Shown piece after piece: positions 49,795 through 59,686 of a stretch of DNA of 64,000 nucleotides. Within the stretch, counting starts at the first letter, position 1. Each line of letters opens with the position of its first letter. A program made the position numbers and the translations under genes. The stretch is from positions 1 through 64,000 of the forward strand of contig DUNO01000008.1 of NCBI GenBank assembly GCA_012839295.1. The letters run 5' to 3'. Origin of the DNA: Clostridiales bacterium (GTDB lineage Bacteria; Bacillota; Clostridia; Lachnospirales; Lachnospiraceae). The notes below the pieces were generated by a model, which was not told the DNA's origin, did no database searches, and worked only from the letters and a program-made list of their open reading frames with translations.

Positions 49795-50520
49795 ATGTAT
49801 AGTTTTAACAGCAGGGTTCGCTACAGTGAGCTAAACCACAGGAAGGGACTATTGGATTGTTCTTCAATTATAAATTATTTTCAGGACTGCAGCACCTTCC
49901 AGTCAGAGGATTTAAACCAGGGACTGGCATATCTGCAGGCCGCCAACCGGGTGTGGCTCCTTAACAGCTGGCAGCTTAATATACTAAAACCGGCCAGGCT
50001 GGGTGATAATATCCTTATTGGGACATGGGCATACGATTTTAAAGGCTTCTATGGCTACCGTAATTTCATCATGAAAAATGACCTGGATGAGGTTCTTGCA
50101 GTCGCGAACTCCATATGGGTCTATGTGGATACCAGCTCCGGTAAGCCGACACGTATCCCAAAGGATTACGCCGCAACCTCCGGATATGGCTTTGAACCGG
50201 CTTATCCGATGGAACAAGCCCAGCGGAAGATTGATTTCCCGGAAAAGTATGAGGCTCTTGAGCCATTCGTGGTTACAAAATCGAATATCGATTCCTATAA
50301 CCATGTCAATAACGGCCAGTATGTGAAGCTGGCAGAGGAATATCTCCCGGATGATTTTATTGTCCGGAAAATGCGTGTTGAATACCGCGCACAGGCGACT
50401 TTAGGAAAAATCATAATCCCCTTGCTCGCTGTTAACAATAATTTCCATACAATCGCACTGGCCGATGAGCAGCATAACCCTTATGCCATCGTAGAATTCC
50501 ATGGCAGCCCCTATGACTGA
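49795..50520 (+). CDS. Acyl-ACP thioesterase
   Basis: A double hot-dog protein of the bacterial acyl-ACP thioesterase family: RVRYSELNHRKGLLDCSSII at the start and SNIDSYNHVNNGQYVKLAEE in the second half, containing the Asn-His catalytic residues. It releases fatty acids from acyl-carrier protein. GGAAAGGC precedes ATG. It is followed by cvfB on the same strand. Confidence 0.88.
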   Translation: MYSFNSRVRYSELNHRKGLLDCSSIINYFQDCSTFQSEDLNQGLAYLQAANRVWLLNSWQLNILKPARLGDNILIGTWAYDFKGFYGYRNFIMKNDLDEVLAVANSIWVYVDTSSGKPTRIPKDYAATSGYGFEPAYPMEQAQRKIDFPEKYEALEPFVVTKSNIDSYNHVNNGQYVKLAEEYLPDDFIVRKMRVEYRAQATLGKIIIPLLAVNNNFHTIALADEQHNPYAIVEFHGSPYD

Positions 50521-50591
50521 CCACAGGTATTGTATCAATGTATCAAGGATCCTGACAGGATACCAAAATAGAAAGGATAATAAATAGTAAT

Positions 50592-51431
50592 ATGATAGAA
50601 TTAGGAAAGTATCAGACTCTTGAGGTAGTTAAAAAAACAGATTTCGGCTTCTATCTGGGTGAGCCAGGAGGAGATGCCAGGCACACCATCCTTCTTCCCA
50701 TAAAGGAGGCGCCGGAAGGGAGCGCGCTTGGCGACCAATTAACTGTATTTATCTACAAAGACTCAGAGGACCGGGAAATCGCGACCACTGCTGAGGTTCC
50801 CCTTACTGTCGGCGGCCTTGCCGTATTAACTGTAAAGGATGTCAGTCCCGTTGGAGCCTTCTTGGATTGGGGCCTGATGAAGGACTTACTTCTGCCCTAC
50901 AAGGAGCAGGCCCGGAAGGTTGAGGAAGGAGACCAGGTCCTAGTCTCACTTTATATCGACAAAAGCAGCCGCCTCTGCGCAACGATGAAGGTATACGATC
51001 AGTTGTCAACAGGCTCCGAATATAAGAAGGATGACCAGGTGACCGGTACCGTTTACGATTTCATCGATGCTTTCGGTGCGTTTGTAGCCGTGGATAACAA
51101 GTATTCTGCCATGATACCAAAAAATGAGCTTTTCACCTCCGTTAAAATCGGTGATACCATTACGGCCCGTGTGCTGGAGGTCCGTGAAGACGGCAAGCTG
51201 ACTCTCAGCCTGAGGGAGAAATCCTATCTGCAGATGGATGCGGATTCTGAATTGGTACTGGCAAAGCTAACAGCTGCCGGAGGCTCCCTGCCCTACGGCG
51301 ACCATTCTTCCCCTGAGGCTATTAAGGCTGAATTCAAGCTAAGCAAAAATGCATTCAAAAGAGCCATCGGTAAATTATATAAAGCAGGTACCATTTCAAT
51401 CACCGATAACGGAATCCGGTTGGTGAAATAA
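50592..51431 (+). CDS. cvfB: CvfB-family S1 RNA-binding protein
   Basis: Tandem S1-type domains (GGLAVLTVKDVSPVGAFLDW, then GTVYDFIDAFGAFVAVDNKY) and a C-terminal winged helix (SPEAIKAEFKLSKNAFKRAI) match CvfB/YitL. It binds RNA. GAAAGGATAATAAATAGTA precedes ATG. Confidence 0.9.
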   Translation: MIELGKYQTLEVVKKTDFGFYLGEPGGDARHTILLPIKEAPEGSALGDQLTVFIYKDSEDREIATTAEVPLTVGGLAVLTVKDVSPVGAFLDWGLMKDLLLPYKEQARKVEEGDQVLVSLYIDKSSRLCATMKVYDQLSTGSEYKKDDQVTGTVYDFIDAFGAFVAVDNKYSAMIPKNELFTSVKIGDTITARVLEVREDGKLTLSLREKSYLQMDADSELVLAKLTAAGGSLPYGDHSSPEAIKAEFKLSKNAFKRAIGKLYKAGTISITDNGIRLVK

Positions 51432-51447
51432 TACCTGCCCCATGCCA

Positions 51448-51873
51448 TTATAATTCTCTGCGGTTACCATTCTTATCTAAGAAGCGCATCTTGGGACTCT
51501 CTCTGGGGTCCCTATTTTGCTGCACCGGTTTCTCCGAAGGATATAGTTCAGTAAGCCCCTTTGCCAGTTTATCCTTGCAGGCCTTACAAAAGCGCCCTGT
51601 CTTAATCGTAACCCCACAGCCTTCACACTCCAGCCCGATCATGGAGTCATCTGCAAAAGCAAGCCTTTCCTCCCTGATCCACTGCTTGATCTGTGCAACA
51701 CTTACATTCAGCTCCTCCGATACTTCCTGGATACCTACCCTCGGATGATCATAGACATATTCTTTTACCTCCTCGAATTTCACATCCAAGGCTGCTGCAC
51801 ATGAAGGGCACAAGGGCGGCCCTGACAGATAATTAAATAATTTACCACACCCCTTACAATTCCTGACTTCCAT
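51448..51873 (-). CDS. yvyF: YvyF-like flagellar operon protein
   Basis: Two zinc-ribbon pairs (RNCKGCGKLFNYLSGPPLCP and CEGCGVTIKTGRFCKAC) flank a MerR-like HTH (IQEVSEELNVSVAQIKQWIR). This matches the YvyF/TIGR03826 family found near flagellar genes and comF. It may be a flagellar regulator. AGGAGGTAAGT precedes ATG; comF lies upstream. Confidence 0.82.
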   Translation of the reverse strand: MEVRNCKGCGKLFNYLSGPPLCPSCAAALDVKFEEVKEYVYDHPRVGIQEVSEELNVSVAQIKQWIREERLAFADDSMIGLECEGCGVTIKTGRFCKACKDKLAKGLTELYPSEKPVQQNRDPRESPKMRFLDKNGNRREL

Positions 51874-51962
51874 ACTTACCTCCTTTGTAATTATACAGGA
51901 AGCAAATGCAGCTTCCTATCATTGGTATGCCCCAGGCCTACTTTACGCAGCAGAAGCGGTGC

Positions 51963-52685
51963 CTAAAAACCTCTTCCTATGCATAAAACGATAAAATAGA
52001 CCTCTGAAACTCCCCGGGACTTTAAAATATTGGTGCATGCCTCAATGGTACTGCCGGTTGTATAAATATCATCCACCAGCAAAAGCCTCACCAGCTCCCG
52101 GCCATGCCTTCTGGCAGCCGCCTCATTCCACAGGAAGGCACCCATAAGATTTTTCAGGCGCTCTATATCGCTCAGCTCCTTCTGTGGCATTGTTTTCTTA
52201 TTGCGCAGCAGCAGGTCGGAAATCACCGGAACCCCAGCCATTTTCCCAATGCCCCTGGCAAGAATGTCCGCCTGGTTATAACCGCGTTCCAGGTATTTGC
52301 TCCGATGGACCGGAACCGGAACGATAGCATCAGGCTTCATCCTTTTTATTCTATCACTGTACCTTGCGGCTACCTCCTCAATATAAAAGGCTGCATATTC
52401 CTTCCTGCCATGATACTTAAAGTTGGCAATGGACCTCTTCATCGTATCATTGTAAGCCCAGACTGCATATCCCCTGTCAAAATGATATGCCTTTCTTTCA
52501 CAGTCACCACAGTATTCCTTTTCTTCCTGCTCTAAGGGCTTACTGCATTTCATGCAGCTGGGCTCCTGGATATACGGCAGCCCTGCCTTACAGGAGGGGC
52601 AGCTCTTATTTCCCTTAGGAACTGCAATATCACCGCACAAGGGGCATCTTACCGGATAAATGATATCAAGAATTTCCCGAAACAA
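51963..52685 (-). CDS. comF: ComF-family phosphoribosyltransferase-like protein
   Basis: An N-terminal zinc finger (RCPLCGDIAVPKGNKSCPSC, then CMKCSKPLEQEEKEYCGDCE) and a PRT domain with LLLVDDIYTTGSTIEACTNI as PRPP loop. ComF supports DNA uptake in competent bacteria. It lies between the nucleotidyltransferase and yvyF genes on the same strand. Confidence 0.88.
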   Translation of the reverse strand: MFREILDIIYPVRCPLCGDIAVPKGNKSCPSCKAGLPYIQEPSCMKCSKPLEQEEKEYCGDCERKAYHFDRGYAVWAYNDTMKRSIANFKYHGRKEYAAFYIEEVAARYSDRIKRMKPDAIVPVPVHRSKYLERGYNQADILARGIGKMAGVPVISDLLLRNKKTMPQKELSDIERLKNLMGAFLWNEAAARRHGRELVRLLLVDDIYTTGSTIEACTNILKSRGVSEVYFIVLCIGRGF

Positions 52686-52700
52686 GGATCGACCCCCGTC

Positions 52701-53612
52701 CTATGCGAATAATTTATGGGGATAATCCCCCTTATCGATCAAAGCCTGGATGGAATCCACTACGACCTTCTTATCCTCTTTATAGGTCACCCCAAACCAG
52801 CGGTCCCTCGTTGTCAATACGGATACCTCCACTTCACCGGCCTTTACAAGCTCACCTACCTGGGTTGGGAGAAGGTATTCCTTCTTTAGCTCATTCTCAC
52901 CCAGCTTGGATAAAAAGGTCACAAAGCCCTTCTCCAGGTATCCGAAAATCTCCGGTTTAAAGCCCCACATGTTCATCGATACTACGCTTTGCAGGTCTAT
53001 CGTAATATCCCCGCCTTCATTGTTCTTTGCAGCGGCATGGTCTCCCTTAGGCACGATTCCTGATGTTTCTACGATATCAACAAGCTTCCCGGCCTCATTT
53101 GCCTTGCATACGCCGCGGGTAACTGCGCCATTCTCACTTAAGGTATTTCCCAAGATAAATCCTGCCATACAATACTCATTATTTTGATGGGAAGGATCAT
53201 TCAGGAAATCATATACGAGCTTAAATGCTTCTTTTCCATAGTAATCATCCGCATTAATAACTGCAAAGGGCTCCTGTACAATATCCTTACAGCAAAGCAC
53301 TGCCTGCCCGGTTCCCCAGGGCTTCGTCCTCTCCAGGGGCTTCTTAAAGCCTTCCGGAAGATTATCAAGCTCCTGGAATACATATTCCACTTTAATTAAT
53401 TTTTCAATACGGTTTCCGATAATCTCTTTAAAATCCTTTTCCAGATCCTTGCGTATAATAAATACAACCTTATTAAACCCTGCCCTCATCGCATCGTAAA
53501 TGGAATAATCCATGATAATCTCCCCGCCCGGGCCAACGGGCTCAAGCTGCTTGATCCCTCCATACCTACTCCCCATACCTGCTGCCATAATTACTAATGT
53601 TGTCTCCGCCAA
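52701..53612 (-). CDS. Sugar-phosphate nucleotidyltransferase-like protein
   Basis: The N-terminal nucleotide-binding motif is LVIMAAGMGSRYGGIKQLEP, and AVINADDYYGKEAFKLVYDF holds the metal-binding Asp pair. It belongs to the NTP_transferase group with UTP-glucose-1-phosphate-type folds; the sugar is not identifiable. I place the start at TTG 53612, seven bases after GGAGGA. Fifteen bases 3' of its stop is comF. Confidence 0.82.
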   Translation of the reverse strand: MAETTLVIMAAGMGSRYGGIKQLEPVGPGGEIIMDYSIYDAMRAGFNKVVFIIRKDLEKDFKEIIGNRIEKLIKVEYVFQELDNLPEGFKKPLERTKPWGTGQAVLCCKDIVQEPFAVINADDYYGKEAFKLVYDFLNDPSHQNNEYCMAGFILGNTLSENGAVTRGVCKANEAGKLVDIVETSGIVPKGDHAAAKNNEGGDITIDLQSVVSMNMWGFKPEIFGYLEKGFVTFLSKLGENELKKEYLLPTQVGELVKAGEVEVSVLTTRDRWFGVTYKEDKKVVVDSIQALIDKGDYPHKLFA

Positions 53613-53779
53613 CGCTATCTCCTCCAAATCCGGTTTATTATCTCTATCAATACTGTAAGAACATTATACATAGGGTTTCCAATTTTATCAAGCTTCCTTT
53701 TACCGGCTTCCAGATATTCTCAGACCCATTTCCTATATTAATTCCCTGGTCTATTCCTATCCACATAGCCAAGATATCC

Positions 53780-55996
53780 TTACCGGAATTCCTTGATCCG
53801 CCCACATAACCCTGAATAGCGGCTTTGCTCGCTCTTGTTATCGATCATGAATTGCAGCATGGAATCACTGCCAACGATCATAACACAGCTTTTTGCCCTT
53901 GTGACCGCAGTATAGAGCAGGTTCCTGTTAAACAGAAGCCTTGGGCCGTCTAACAGCGGTAAAATCACGGCTGGATATTCGCTTCCCTGGGATTTATGGA
54001 TGGTTATTGCATAGGCCAGCTCCAGCTCATCTAACTGGCTGAAGCTATATTCCACCAGGCGGTTGTCATCAAACTCCACCAGCACATGCTCCGAGAACAG
54101 GTTGATCTCCTTGATCTCTCCCGCATCTCCGTTGAACACTCCTGTGCCATTCTGTGATACGATACCAAACTGGTTTCTGATCTCCCAGGTGACCTGGTAA
54201 TTGTTCTTAATCTGCATTACCTTGTCACCTTCACGAAACCTTATATCGTGGTATTCCTTTTCCCTCTTATCCTTGGATGGCGGATTTAAGGCCTGCTGTA
54301 ATATCTGGTTTAAGCGTTCCACTCCCAGTTCCCCCTTCCTCATGGGGGTTAAAACCTGGATGTCAAAGGGTCTGGCCTTTACATAGTTCGGAAGCTTATT
54401 CTTAATCAGGTTTACCATGACCGCTGCGATTACATCCGGGTGCCCGCGCTTCAGGAAAAAGAAATCCTTACTTTTATTATCCAGGCGGATATGCTCCCCA
54501 TCATTTATTTTATGGGCATTGACAATGATATCACTGTCCGCCGCCTGGCGGAAGATCTTAGAGAGCTTGACCACGTTAAAGGTATGGGAGTTGATTATAT
54601 CCCGCAGCACATTGCCAGGCCCCACACTGGGCAGCTGGTTGACATCCCCTACCAGTATCAGCCTCGTACCTACGGCTACAGCCTTTAATAGTGCATGCAT
54701 CAGGCTGATATCCACCATGGACATCTCATCGATGATGAGGACATCGGTTTCCAGGGGATTCATTTCATTCCTCTCAAAGGAAAAGCGGTTCTCCCCGTCA
54801 TCAGCCAGCTTGGAAAGCTCCAATAGGCGATGGATTGTCTTCGCCTCATAGCCGGTGGTTTCCGTCATCCTTTTGGCCGCCCTTCCCGTGGGAGCTGCAA
54901 GAAGAATATCCATTCCCTCTGATTCAAAGAATTTAATGATAGTGTTAATTGTGGTCGTCTTTCCAGTACCGGGACCTCCCGTAATGATAAGCAGACCATT
55001 GCCTGCCGCTTCTGTCACTGCTACCTTCTGCTGCTCTTCAAGCTCGATCTCAAATTGCTGCTCAATGGAGGATACCCTGCGGCGTATGCTTTCCGTCGGA
55101 ACATCATACCTGATATTCAGATCATGGAGCATCCGGGCAATGTTTAGCTCCATATAATAATAGGCAGAGGAATAAACCAGCCTATGCTCATCCTCTTCCT
55201 TTATAATAACCTTCTTTTCCAACATTAATGCATTCAACTGGTGCAAAACCAGGTTATCATCTGCCAGCAGCAAGGCCTTCGCCCGCATTTGCAGCTCCTG
55301 CTCCGGGAGATATACATGCCCTTCTGCGCTGGCCTGGAGGAGTACATAGAGAATCCCGGCTTTAACCCGGTAAGCACAGTCACTGCCGATGCCAGCCCTT
55401 CTTGCAATCTCATCCGCCGTCTTAAAGCCAACTCCTGCGATATCCTCTGCCAGCCTGTAGGGATTCTCCTTTAAGATTTCATACATTCTGGGCCCATATT
55501 CAGAAAATATTTTCACCGCCAGGTTACCCGTAATATTGTACTGCTGCAGAAACATCATGGCATCCCGCATATCCCGTTTTTCTTCGAACTGCCTGTAAAT
55601 ATCCTTTGCCATACGTTCGCTGATGCCTTTTATTTCTACGAGCCTCTCCGGCTCTTCCTCTATAATGCGGAAGGTATCCAGCTTGAACTTTTTGACGATC
55701 CTTGCGGCCAGCGCCTCACCGATGCCCTTGATCGCGCCTGAGCCTAAATACCTTTCAACGGAGAATAAGTCCTCCGGCTGTTTTACATCATAGCTTTCAA
55801 TTAAAAACTGTTGTCCGTATACGGCATGCTCTGTATAGCTGCCTTTGGCATGAATAAATTCGCCCTCGCTTATGAAGGGAAAGCTGCCCACGCAGGTTAA
55901 CTCCTCTTCCCCCATATGAAGGCTGAGTACCGTATATCCATTCTCTTCGTTCCGGTATATGACCCGCTCGATATATCCTTCCACCAATTCCGCCAT
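53780..55996 (-). CDS. recD2: RecD2-type SF1B DNA helicase
   Basis: N-terminal OB-like and HhH segments (YLGSGAIKGIGEALAARIVK) are followed by Walker A GGPGTGKTTTINTIIKFFES, Walker B VLIIDEMSMVDISLMHALLK and motif VI-like ELAYAITIHKSQGSEYPAVI and LYTAVTRAKSCVMIVG. At 738 residues it is a full-length RecD2, the 5'-3' helicase of genomes lacking RecBC. It helps in repair and fork restart. Confidence 0.93.
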   Translation of the reverse strand: MAELVEGYIERVIYRNEENGYTVLSLHMGEEELTCVGSFPFISEGEFIHAKGSYTEHAVYGQQFLIESYDVKQPEDLFSVERYLGSGAIKGIGEALAARIVKKFKLDTFRIIEEEPERLVEIKGISERMAKDIYRQFEEKRDMRDAMMFLQQYNITGNLAVKIFSEYGPRMYEILKENPYRLAEDIAGVGFKTADEIARRAGIGSDCAYRVKAGILYVLLQASAEGHVYLPEQELQMRAKALLLADDNLVLHQLNALMLEKKVIIKEEDEHRLVYSSAYYYMELNIARMLHDLNIRYDVPTESIRRRVSSIEQQFEIELEEQQKVAVTEAAGNGLLIITGGPGTGKTTTINTIIKFFESEGMDILLAAPTGRAAKRMTETTGYEAKTIHRLLELSKLADDGENRFSFERNEMNPLETDVLIIDEMSMVDISLMHALLKAVAVGTRLILVGDVNQLPSVGPGNVLRDIINSHTFNVVKLSKIFRQAADSDIIVNAHKINDGEHIRLDNKSKDFFFLKRGHPDVIAAVMVNLIKNKLPNYVKARPFDIQVLTPMRKGELGVERLNQILQQALNPPSKDKREKEYHDIRFREGDKVMQIKNNYQVTWEIRNQFGIVSQNGTGVFNGDAGEIKEINLFSEHVLVEFDDNRLVEYSFSQLDELELAYAITIHKSQGSEYPAVILPLLDGPRLLFNRNLLYTAVTRAKSCVMIVGSDSMLQFMIDNKSEQSRYSGLCGRIKEFR

Positions 55997-56099
55997 GGGT
56001 TCCTCCGCAATAATATGTTAAAAAGTCATTTCAACCGGATCCCTTTTGCCTGGACTTAGGATTGAAATGACTTAAAAAGTCTTATTTACAGTGCGTAGT

Positions 56100-56429
56100 T
56101 TATGAATTACGTTTCATTGATTCATAAAGCATCCGGGCTATGCCCAGGCTCTGGCTTTCCGTTGCAGCCTCAGCATATTTTTCATAAAGCATGTCGCCAA
56201 ACTGGGTAAGATAGGCGTTCTCCTTTTCCTCGTCATCCTTCATTATGGTTTTCTCCATTCCCTTAAAAACCTGTTCCAGAAGATAGGATTCAAAGCTTTT
56301 ACAAGCCTCCATCAGCTCTTCATCGGTAGCAGAGCTATTATTTAATGCCTGGGTTATGTTATCTGTTTTACCCGTATTGCCCAGCATATTTGTATATAAG
56401 GACGAACCAGCGTCAATGGAAATACTCAT
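56100..56429 (-). CDS. flgJ: FlgJ-like rod-binding protein
   Basis: A 109-residue protein of the rod-binding (Rod-binding/FlgJ N-terminal) type: SSATDEELMEACKSFESYLL and EQVFKGMEKTIMK, ending ARMLYESMKRNS. There is no muramidase domain, as in many Firmicutes. It follows the FlhP gene and a block of 61-bp repeats. Confidence 0.82.
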   Translation of the reverse strand: MSISIDAGSSLYTNMLGNTGKTDNITQALNNSSATDEELMEACKSFESYLLEQVFKGMEKTIMKDDEEKENAYLTQFGDMLYEKYAEAATESQSLGIARMLYESMKRNS

Positions 56430-56444
56430 ATTGCATCCCTCCGT

Positions 56445-56607
56445 CTAACGGCCATTTGGCTTAGGCCACTCTTCATTTCACACTAACGGACATTTGACCG
56501 CCAGGTCACTCAATGTCGGATGTGAAATATTCTATATTTCACACTAACGAACATTTGACCCTTAGGTCACTCAATGTCGGATGTGAAATGATCTTCATTT
56601 CACACTA
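56445..56607. repeat. 61-bp-type intergenic repeat, two full units and a remnant
   Basis: Full units start at 56481 and 56542 (period 61); a shortened unit lies at 56445-56480. Units read CACTAACGGACATTTGACC or CACTAACGAACATTTGACC, then GGTCACTCAATGTCGG, then a GTGAAAT/ATTTCAC hairpin. They fill the gap between flhP and the flgJ-like gene in one operon. Confidence 0.9.
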
Positions 56608-56608
56608 T

Positions 56609-57505
56609 TTACCTTAAATTATTTGCCTGCTTCAGCATTTCGTCTGCTGCAGTAATAACCTTGGAATTCATTTCATAGGCACGCTGTGCAACAATTAAAC
56701 CCACCATTTCATCCACTGTCTGCACATTGGAGGCCTCCAGGTATTTAGACCTGATGGTGCTGGTTTTCAACGTCCCATCCTCAGATTCCAGGCGTGCCTC
56801 TCCGGAAGCATCCGTACTTTTAAGCAGGCTGTCCGAGAGCTTTTGCAGACCATTGGGATTGTTAAATTGGGCAAGACCTATGCGGATTCCGATAGGAATT
56901 GTTTGATTCTGCTCATCCTGGTTTTCTTCAGCATTTGCCTCTTCCCCTGCTGCTTCCTCCCCATCTTCCGTAGGGGCAGGGGTTGTACTATTTGTTCTGT
57001 TCGTATAATACAGCTCCCCATATTCGTTGATGGTAATATCAGTCACATTATAAGCCTCATCCAAGACGATGGGCTCTCCATCCGTGTCAAGAACCGGATA
57101 CCCTTCTGCCGTGGCAAGGGTCATTCCCTCCGGGCCCCGGGCAAACTGGAATGCACCGTTACGGGTGTATGCAACCTCCCCATCCGGGGTCTGCACCATG
57201 AAGAAGCCTTTTCCGCTAATGGCAAAGTCAGTATCATTCCCTGTCTCTGAAAAGGTACCCTGGGTAAACTGGGTTGAGATAGCGGAATTACGGACTCCCA
57301 GACCCACCTGTATTCCTGATGGCTTCGGATTACCGTTATTATCCGTGGATTGCTCCTGTATGGTCTGATACAATAAGGATTTAAATTCCGCTGTCTGCTT
57401 CTTATATCCTGTCGTATTAATATTTGCCAAATTATTTGATATAACATCAACATTGGTCTGCTGACTTGTCATTCCGGACGCCGCCGTCCACAGGGCTCTC
57501 ATCAT
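56609..57505 (-). CDS. flhP: Flagellar hook-basal body protein (FlgG/FlhP type)
   Basis: N-terminal rod motif MRALWTAASGMTSQQTNVDV ISNNLANINTTGYKK in two pieces, and C-terminal VDEMVGLIVAQRAYEMNSKV are typical of FlgG/FlgF family rod proteins. An acidic insert of about 30 residues (171-202, rich in E, A and Q) lies in the central domain. The flhO gene is immediately upstream, as in Bacillus. Secreted by the flagellar export system. Confidence 0.88.
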   Translation of the reverse strand: MMRALWTAASGMTSQQTNVDVISNNLANINTTGYKKQTAEFKSLLYQTIQEQSTDNNGNPKPSGIQVGLGVRNSAISTQFTQGTFSETGNDTDFAISGKGFFMVQTPDGEVAYTRNGAFQFARGPEGMTLATAEGYPVLDTDGEPIVLDEAYNVTDITINEYGELYYTNRTNSTTPAPTEDGEEAAGEEANAEENQDEQNQTIPIGIRIGLAQFNNPNGLQKLSDSLLKSTDASGEARLESEDGTLKTSTIRSKYLEASNVQTVDEMVGLIVAQRAYEMNSKVITAADEMLKQANNLR

Positions 57506-57549
57506 AAGTTAATTCCTCCAACATAAAGGCTCGCATGACTTTTGCGAAA

Positions 57550-58323
57550 CTATACACGGCCAACAGAGTTCGCTGCCAGCTCAAGTGTCTTATCAATTGA
57601 TGTTATCATCTTCTGGTTTGCCTCATAGGCTCTTGTGATATTAATCATATTTACCATTTGGGATACTACGTTCACATTGGACTGCTCCGTATACCCCTGT
57701 CTCACCGAGGCGCTCACGTCGGTTTCCACCGCACCCTCCAGTGTCCCGTATCTGGTATCTCCTACATTAACTAAATAGTTATAGTCTTCAAAATCTGCTA
57801 TTTTCAGGGTGTCCACATAGTTGCCATCAGCATAGATTGCGCCGGTAGCATCAATAACCACATCGACTGCGTCTGTGGGAATTGTAATCCCACCGCCTTC
57901 ACCCATAAGGTGGTTTCCGTCTTCATCCACAAGCCGGCCGTCCTTTGTCATGGTAAAGGAGCCATTCCGTGTGTACTGTGTACTTACGTTTCCTGCTTTG
58001 TCCGTTACTTCCAGGGCGAAAAATCCTTTTCCCTCCAAAGCAAGATCATAGGTGTTCCCAGTCTGCCTAAGGGAGCCCTGCCTATGGTCCGTATAGGTTT
58101 CCCCGAGCTTAACGCCCAGGCTCATATATCCGATGGGACGGTCATAATAAGCCTCTGAGGAGTCCTTTATCTTAATCGTAAGCAAATCATCAAAGGATTG
58201 GCTTGTTACGTTCTGTACCTTGTAACCGGTCGTAGCAGCATTTGCAATATTATTTGAGATGATGTCCAGCCTTTTTTGCTCGTTTGCCATTCCCGTATAG
58301 GCTGTAAACAGACCTCTTACCAT
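57550..58323 (-). CDS. flhO: Flagellar hook-basal body protein (FlgF/FlhO type)
   Basis: MVRGLFTAYTGMANEQKRLD at the start with ISNNIANAATTGYK, and VVSQMVNMINITRAYEANQK at the end, are the paired coiled-coil segments of distal rod proteins. The ATG at 58323 has an AAAGGGG site; the frame start nine bases earlier is GTG and overlaps that site. It lies between mbl and flhP, the conserved Bacillus/clostridial order. Confidence 0.86.
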   Translation of the reverse strand: MVRGLFTAYTGMANEQKRLDIISNNIANAATTGYKVQNVTSQSFDDLLTIKIKDSSEAYYDRPIGYMSLGVKLGETYTDHRQGSLRQTGNTYDLALEGKGFFALEVTDKAGNVSTQYTRNGSFTMTKDGRLVDEDGNHLMGEGGGITIPTDAVDVVIDATGAIYADGNYVDTLKIADFEDYNYLVNVGDTRYGTLEGAVETDVSASVRQGYTEQSNVNVVSQMVNMINITRAYEANQKMITSIDKTLELAANSVGRV

Positions 58324-58370
58324 GCTATCCACCCCTTTCTATCTCATGTAACCAGATTTTTTTAACGATA

Positions 58371-59360
58371 CTAATCTCTTTTTCCGGAGAGGAATTCAAC
58401 AAATTTGCCTGTACCAATAGCAACCGCTGTCATAGGCTCTTCCGCCGTCATCGTTGTGATGCCTGTCTTCTCCTCGATTAACTGCTCCAGGCCATATAGC
58501 AGGCATCCGCCGCCAGTTAATACAATACCCCTGTCAGCGATATCCGCTGCAAGCTCCGGCGGGGTCTTTTCTAATACACTGTGTACCGCTTCCACGATCT
58601 GGGACGTAGTTTCCCTTAAAGCCTCCTCTGTTTCTTCAGAAGAAACCGCAATTGTCTTTGGAAGACCGGTTACCAGGTTACGGCCCCTAACCTCCATGGA
58701 GATGGACTCCGGCCTGCGGTAGGCCGAACCAATCTTTATCTTAATATCCTCTGCCGTCCTTTCACCGATCAACAGATTATGCTTCTTTCTCATATACCTT
58801 ACAATAGCGTCATCAAAATCATCACCGGCAATCTTTACGGACGTACTTACTACAGTGCCGCCCAGGGAGATTACGGCGATATCCGTCGTACCGCCTCCGA
58901 TATCTACGATCATGTTACCGCAGGGTCTGGATATATCAATGCCTGCTCCTATGGCTGCCGCGATGGGTTCCTCGATAATGGCAACCTCCCTTGCTCCTGC
59001 TGCATAGGTTGCATCCTCTACTGCTTTTTTCTCAACCTCAGTAACACCGCTCGGTACGCAGACACTGATTCTTGGCTTCCTGAATCTCTGCTTACCAACG
59101 GCCTTCTGGATAAAATATTTCAACATCTTTTCAGTTACTGTATAATCTGAAATAACACCCTGTCTTAAAGGACGAACCGCCACGATATTTCCCGGTGTCC
59201 TACCAAGCATTAACCTTGCCTCTTCGCCAATTGCTTTTATTTTATTGGAATCCCTGTCAAAGGCAACAACGGATGGCTCCTTCAACACAACTCCCTTTCC
59301 CTTTATATAAACTAATACACTGGCCGTACCTAAATCAATGCCGATATCACTGCCCAACAT
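58371..59360 (-). CDS. mbl: MreB/Mbl-family cell-shape actin
   Basis: Actin-fold motifs: DIGIDLGTASVLVYIKGKGV, NMIVDIGGGTTDIAVISLGG and LAADIADRGIVLTGGGCLLY. A 329-residue protein of usual length. It forms membrane filaments guiding side-wall synthesis. The ATG at 59360 has an AAAGGAGA site. Its position before flhO-flhP favours the name mbl over mreB. Confidence 0.9.
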   Translation of the reverse strand: MLGSDIGIDLGTASVLVYIKGKGVVLKEPSVVAFDRDSNKIKAIGEEARLMLGRTPGNIVAVRPLRQGVISDYTVTEKMLKYFIQKAVGKQRFRKPRISVCVPSGVTEVEKKAVEDATYAAGAREVAIIEEPIAAAIGAGIDISRPCGNMIVDIGGGTTDIAVISLGGTVVSTSVKIAGDDFDDAIVRYMRKKHNLLIGERTAEDIKIKIGSAYRRPESISMEVRGRNLVTGLPKTIAVSSEETEEALRETTSQIVEAVHSVLEKTPPELAADIADRGIVLTGGGCLLYGLEQLIEEKTGITTMTAEEPMTAVAIGTGKFVEFLSGKRD

Positions 59361-59686
59361 AATATATCTCCTTTCCTTTCCATGCATCTGCATGAACAAG
59401 TAGCTTCCTTTGATTTTTGCCGAGATTACAATTTAATATGATGATTACGAACTCGGGTAGATGTATAGTATTATTTTCTTCCAATCTTCGGCAACTTAAA
59501 CATATACGAATATATTATATACATAATATTCGATTTTTTCAAAGGAAATTTTCAAAAGTTTGATTTTAGGCCCTTTTCCGAGCTTTTCAAAGTTAAGAAT
59601 TGAGGCTTATCAGGAAATGTATTATAATATTAGCTATGAGGCATTGCTTTTTACTTCTATTCCTCTTTAATTTAAAGGAGTTTACC

